DNA from: Magnetospira sp. QH-2
Lineage (GTDB): Bacteria; Pseudomonadota; Alphaproteobacteria; Rhodospirillales; Magnetospiraceae
Reading direction: 5' to 3'
Assembly (NCBI RefSeq): GCF_000968135.1
Contig: NZ_FO538765.1
Span: 62,001-126,000, forward strand
Length of the DNA: 64,000 bases
Position numbers and translations under genes: made by a program. Shown piece after piece: positions 62,648-64,000 of this stretch (positions are counted from its first letter, which is position 1; every line of letters begins with the position of its first letter). The notes under the pieces were generated by a model that saw only the letters and a program-made list of their open reading frames with translations, made no database searches and was not told the DNA's origin.

Positions 62648-64000
62648 TGGGTGAGCGGTCGGTCGATCTTTGCGTTATTGGGGCCGGTGCGGGCGGCCTG
62701 TCGGTGGCTGCCGGGGCATCGCAGATGGGCGCCTCCACCCTTCTCATTGAAAAAGGCGTCATGGGCGGCGACTGCCTGAATTATGGCTGCGTCCCGTCCA
62801 AGGCCTTGCTGGCCGCCGGTCATGCCGCCGATGCCATGCGCCGGGGAGAGCGATTCGGCATTACCGCGCAAGAACCGGCGATCGATCCCAAGGGGGTCTA
62901 CGGCCATGTACAAGGAGTCATCGCCGGGATTGCTCCGCATGATTCACAGGAACGATTCGAAGGCTTGGGTGTCACCGTGCTGCGCGGCGCGGCGCGATTT
63001 GTCGACGGCGCCACCGTGGCGGTGGGCGATGACCGCATCCGGGCGCGGCGGTTTGTCATTGCCACCGGCTCTTCGGCCCTGGTTCCACCGATTCCCGGAT
63101 TGGACGGGGTGGACTACCTGACCAACGAGACCCTGTTCGATCTGCCCGCCATCCCCGAACATCTGCTGATCATCGGCGGCGGCCCCATTGGTGTCGAGAT
63201 GGCCCAGGCCCATCGGCATCTTGGGGCCCGCGTCACTTTGTTGGAAGCCGCCACCTTGATGCCCCGGGATGACCAGGAACTGGTGGATGTGGTGCGCAAA
63301 CGGCTGCGCGCCGACGGCATCACCCTTCACGAAGGCGCCAAAGTCACCGCCGTCGGCGCGGGACCCTCGGTCACCGTCGAGGGTGTCGGTGAAATTGCTG
63401 GGTCTCATGTGCTGGTGGCCGCCGGACGGCGCCCCAACATCGAAGGTCTGGACCTGGACAAAGCAGGCATCGCGGCGGATCGGGCCGGGATCACCGTGGA
63501 CGGCCGCCTGCGCACCACCAACAAGAAAGTTTTTGCCATCGGCGACGTGGCAGGGGGCATGCAGTTCACCCACGTGGCCGGATATCACGCCGGGATCATC
63601 ATCAAAAACGCCCTATTCCGCATGCCCGCCAAGGCCGACATGCGAGCCGTGCCCTGGGTCACCTACTCATCGCCTGAATTGGCCGGCGTGGGTCTGAGCG
63701 AAGAACAGGCGATGGCCAAGCATTCAAAGAACCTGCGGGTGCTGCGCTGGTCCATGGGCGAGAACGACCGGGCGCGGGCGGAAGCCGAGACCGAAGGTAT
63801 GATCAAGGTCTTGGTCACCAAGAAAGGCCAAATCCTCGGCGCCACCATCGTCGGCGCGCGGGCCGGGGAATTGATTCAGGTCTGGGCCCTGGCCCTATCG
63901 CAGAAGCTGAAGATCGGCGCCGTGGCACAGATGATCGCTCCCTATCCAACCCTGGGCGAGTTGAACAAACGCGCCGCCGGGACGTTCTATACGCCGACCC
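62647..64000 (+). CDS. Mercuric-reductase-like FAD-dependent disulfide oxidoreductase (cut by right window edge)
   Basis: 451 residues are visible and the frame is open at the right edge. FAD-binding CVIGAGAGGLSVAAGASQMG at the N-terminus, the redox-active pair in GGDCLNYGCVPSKALLAAG (CLNYGC), NAD-binding LLIIGGGPIGVEMAQAHRHL near residue 175 and the second FAD motif VFAIGDVAGGMQFTHVAGYH are all in place. The dimerisation domain starts near ~340. The sequence is closer to the mercuric reductase-like group without an HMA domain than to lipoamide dehydrogenase; the substrate is unknown. It is coupled to the TVP38-like membrane gene. Confidence 0.9.
   Translation, partial: MGERSVDLCVIGAGAGGLSVAAGASQMGASTLLIEKGVMGGDCLNYGCVPSKALLAAGHAADAMRRGERFGITAQEPAIDPKGVYGHVQGVIAGIAPHDSQERFEGLGVTVLRGAARFVDGATVAVGDDRIRARRFVIATGSSALVPPIPGLDGVDYLTNETLFDLPAIPEHLLIIGGGPIGVEMAQAHRHLGARVTLLEAATLMPRDDQELVDVVRKRLRADGITLHEGAKVTAVGAGPSVTVEGVGEIAGSHVLVAAGRRPNIEGLDLDKAGIAADRAGITVDGRLRTTNKKVFAIGDVAGGMQFTHVAGYHAGIIIKNALFRMPAKADMRAVPWVTYSSPELAGVGLSEEQAMAKHSKNLRVLRWSMGENDRARAEAETEGMIKVLVTKKGQILGATIVGARAGELIQVWALALSQKLKIGAVAQMIAPYPTLGELNKRAAGTFYTPT

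Noticed and set aside
1-64000. Search for tRNA, rRNA, riboswitch and origin signals by eye
   Set aside because: No cloverleaf, rRNA core sequence, cobalamin riboswitch box or dnaA-box cluster was recognised. A covariance-model scan was not possible, so small RNAs may be missed.

Overview
The window is GC-rich, gene-dense DNA from an alphaproteobacterium, most likely of the Rhodospirillales type. Evidence for this is the class I lysyl-tRNA synthetase, the 1624-residue NAD-dependent glutamate dehydrogenase, the CbiG-CobJ fusion in a cob operon, and the rpmH-rnpA-yidD-yidC-engB-argB order. Most genes sit in short operons with 4-base ATGA-type overlaps. No rRNA, tRNA, CRISPR array, prophage or complete insertion sequence was seen.

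Region by region. 1-7.2 kb: cobalamin (corrin ring) operon cobH-[brnTA on the other strand]-cobL-cobI-cbiG/cobJ-[CigR-like secreted protein]-cobM, followed by a secreted protein of unknown function. 7.2-8.4 kb: two small unknown genes and the remnant of a GGDEF gene. 8.4-13.6 kb (minus strand): two glycosyltransferases, a small protein, thrS and infC; infC appears to start at a non-canonical ATA codon. 13.6-17.7 kb: a hydrolase, fructosamine kinase, protein-tyrosine phosphatase, a uracil-DNA-glycosylase-like protein and leuB, with repeat DNA. 17.7-26.1 kb: a stress and surface region. It holds a PEP-CTERM protein behind a sigma-54 promoter, an ArsJ exporter and its partner GAPDH separated by an opposing CXXCH-bearing histidine kinase, a di-heme peroxidase with a divergent LysR regulator, an ABM-domain protein and a GlcG/HbpS protein. 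26.5-33.2 kb: gltB-gltD, then a DUF6883/DUF4926 pair whose first gene carries an in-frame amber codon. 33.2-45.2 kb: a SIS-domain protein, NAD-glutamate dehydrogenase, two unknown genes, lysK, pheA, kdsB and an inositol-monophosphatase-family gene. 45.3-53.1 kb: a PAS-GGDEF protein and a yejABEF peptide importer operon with an FRG-domain gene placed between yejE and yejF. 53.2-56.0 kb: three exported proteins (a Q/G/W/P repeat protein, a two-module DUF1566 protein and a LapG-type transglutaminase-like protease). 56.1-61.7 kb: argB, a Fic gene in an AT-rich pocket, then engB-yidC-yidD-rnpA-rpmH. 61.9-64 kb: a TVP38/DedA membrane protein and a flavin disulfide oxidoreductase cut by the window edge.

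How the genes work together: gltBD and the large glutamate dehydrogenase are the two opposing arms of glutamate metabolism. ArsJ plus its GAPDH should form the arsenate detoxification route through 1-arseno-3-phosphoglycerate. The peroxidase, LysR regulator, GlcG/HbpS protein and CXXCH kinase suggest a redox and heme theme next to it. A dispersed palindromic repeat family (three copies at 14.57, 33.45 and 58.38 kb), a 173-bp inverted-repeat element and TTCGACAAGCTC-type repeats mark gene ends and operon breaks. Several small accessory modules (BrnTA, DUF6883/DUF4926, FRG, Fic) have been placed into or beside otherwise conserved operons.
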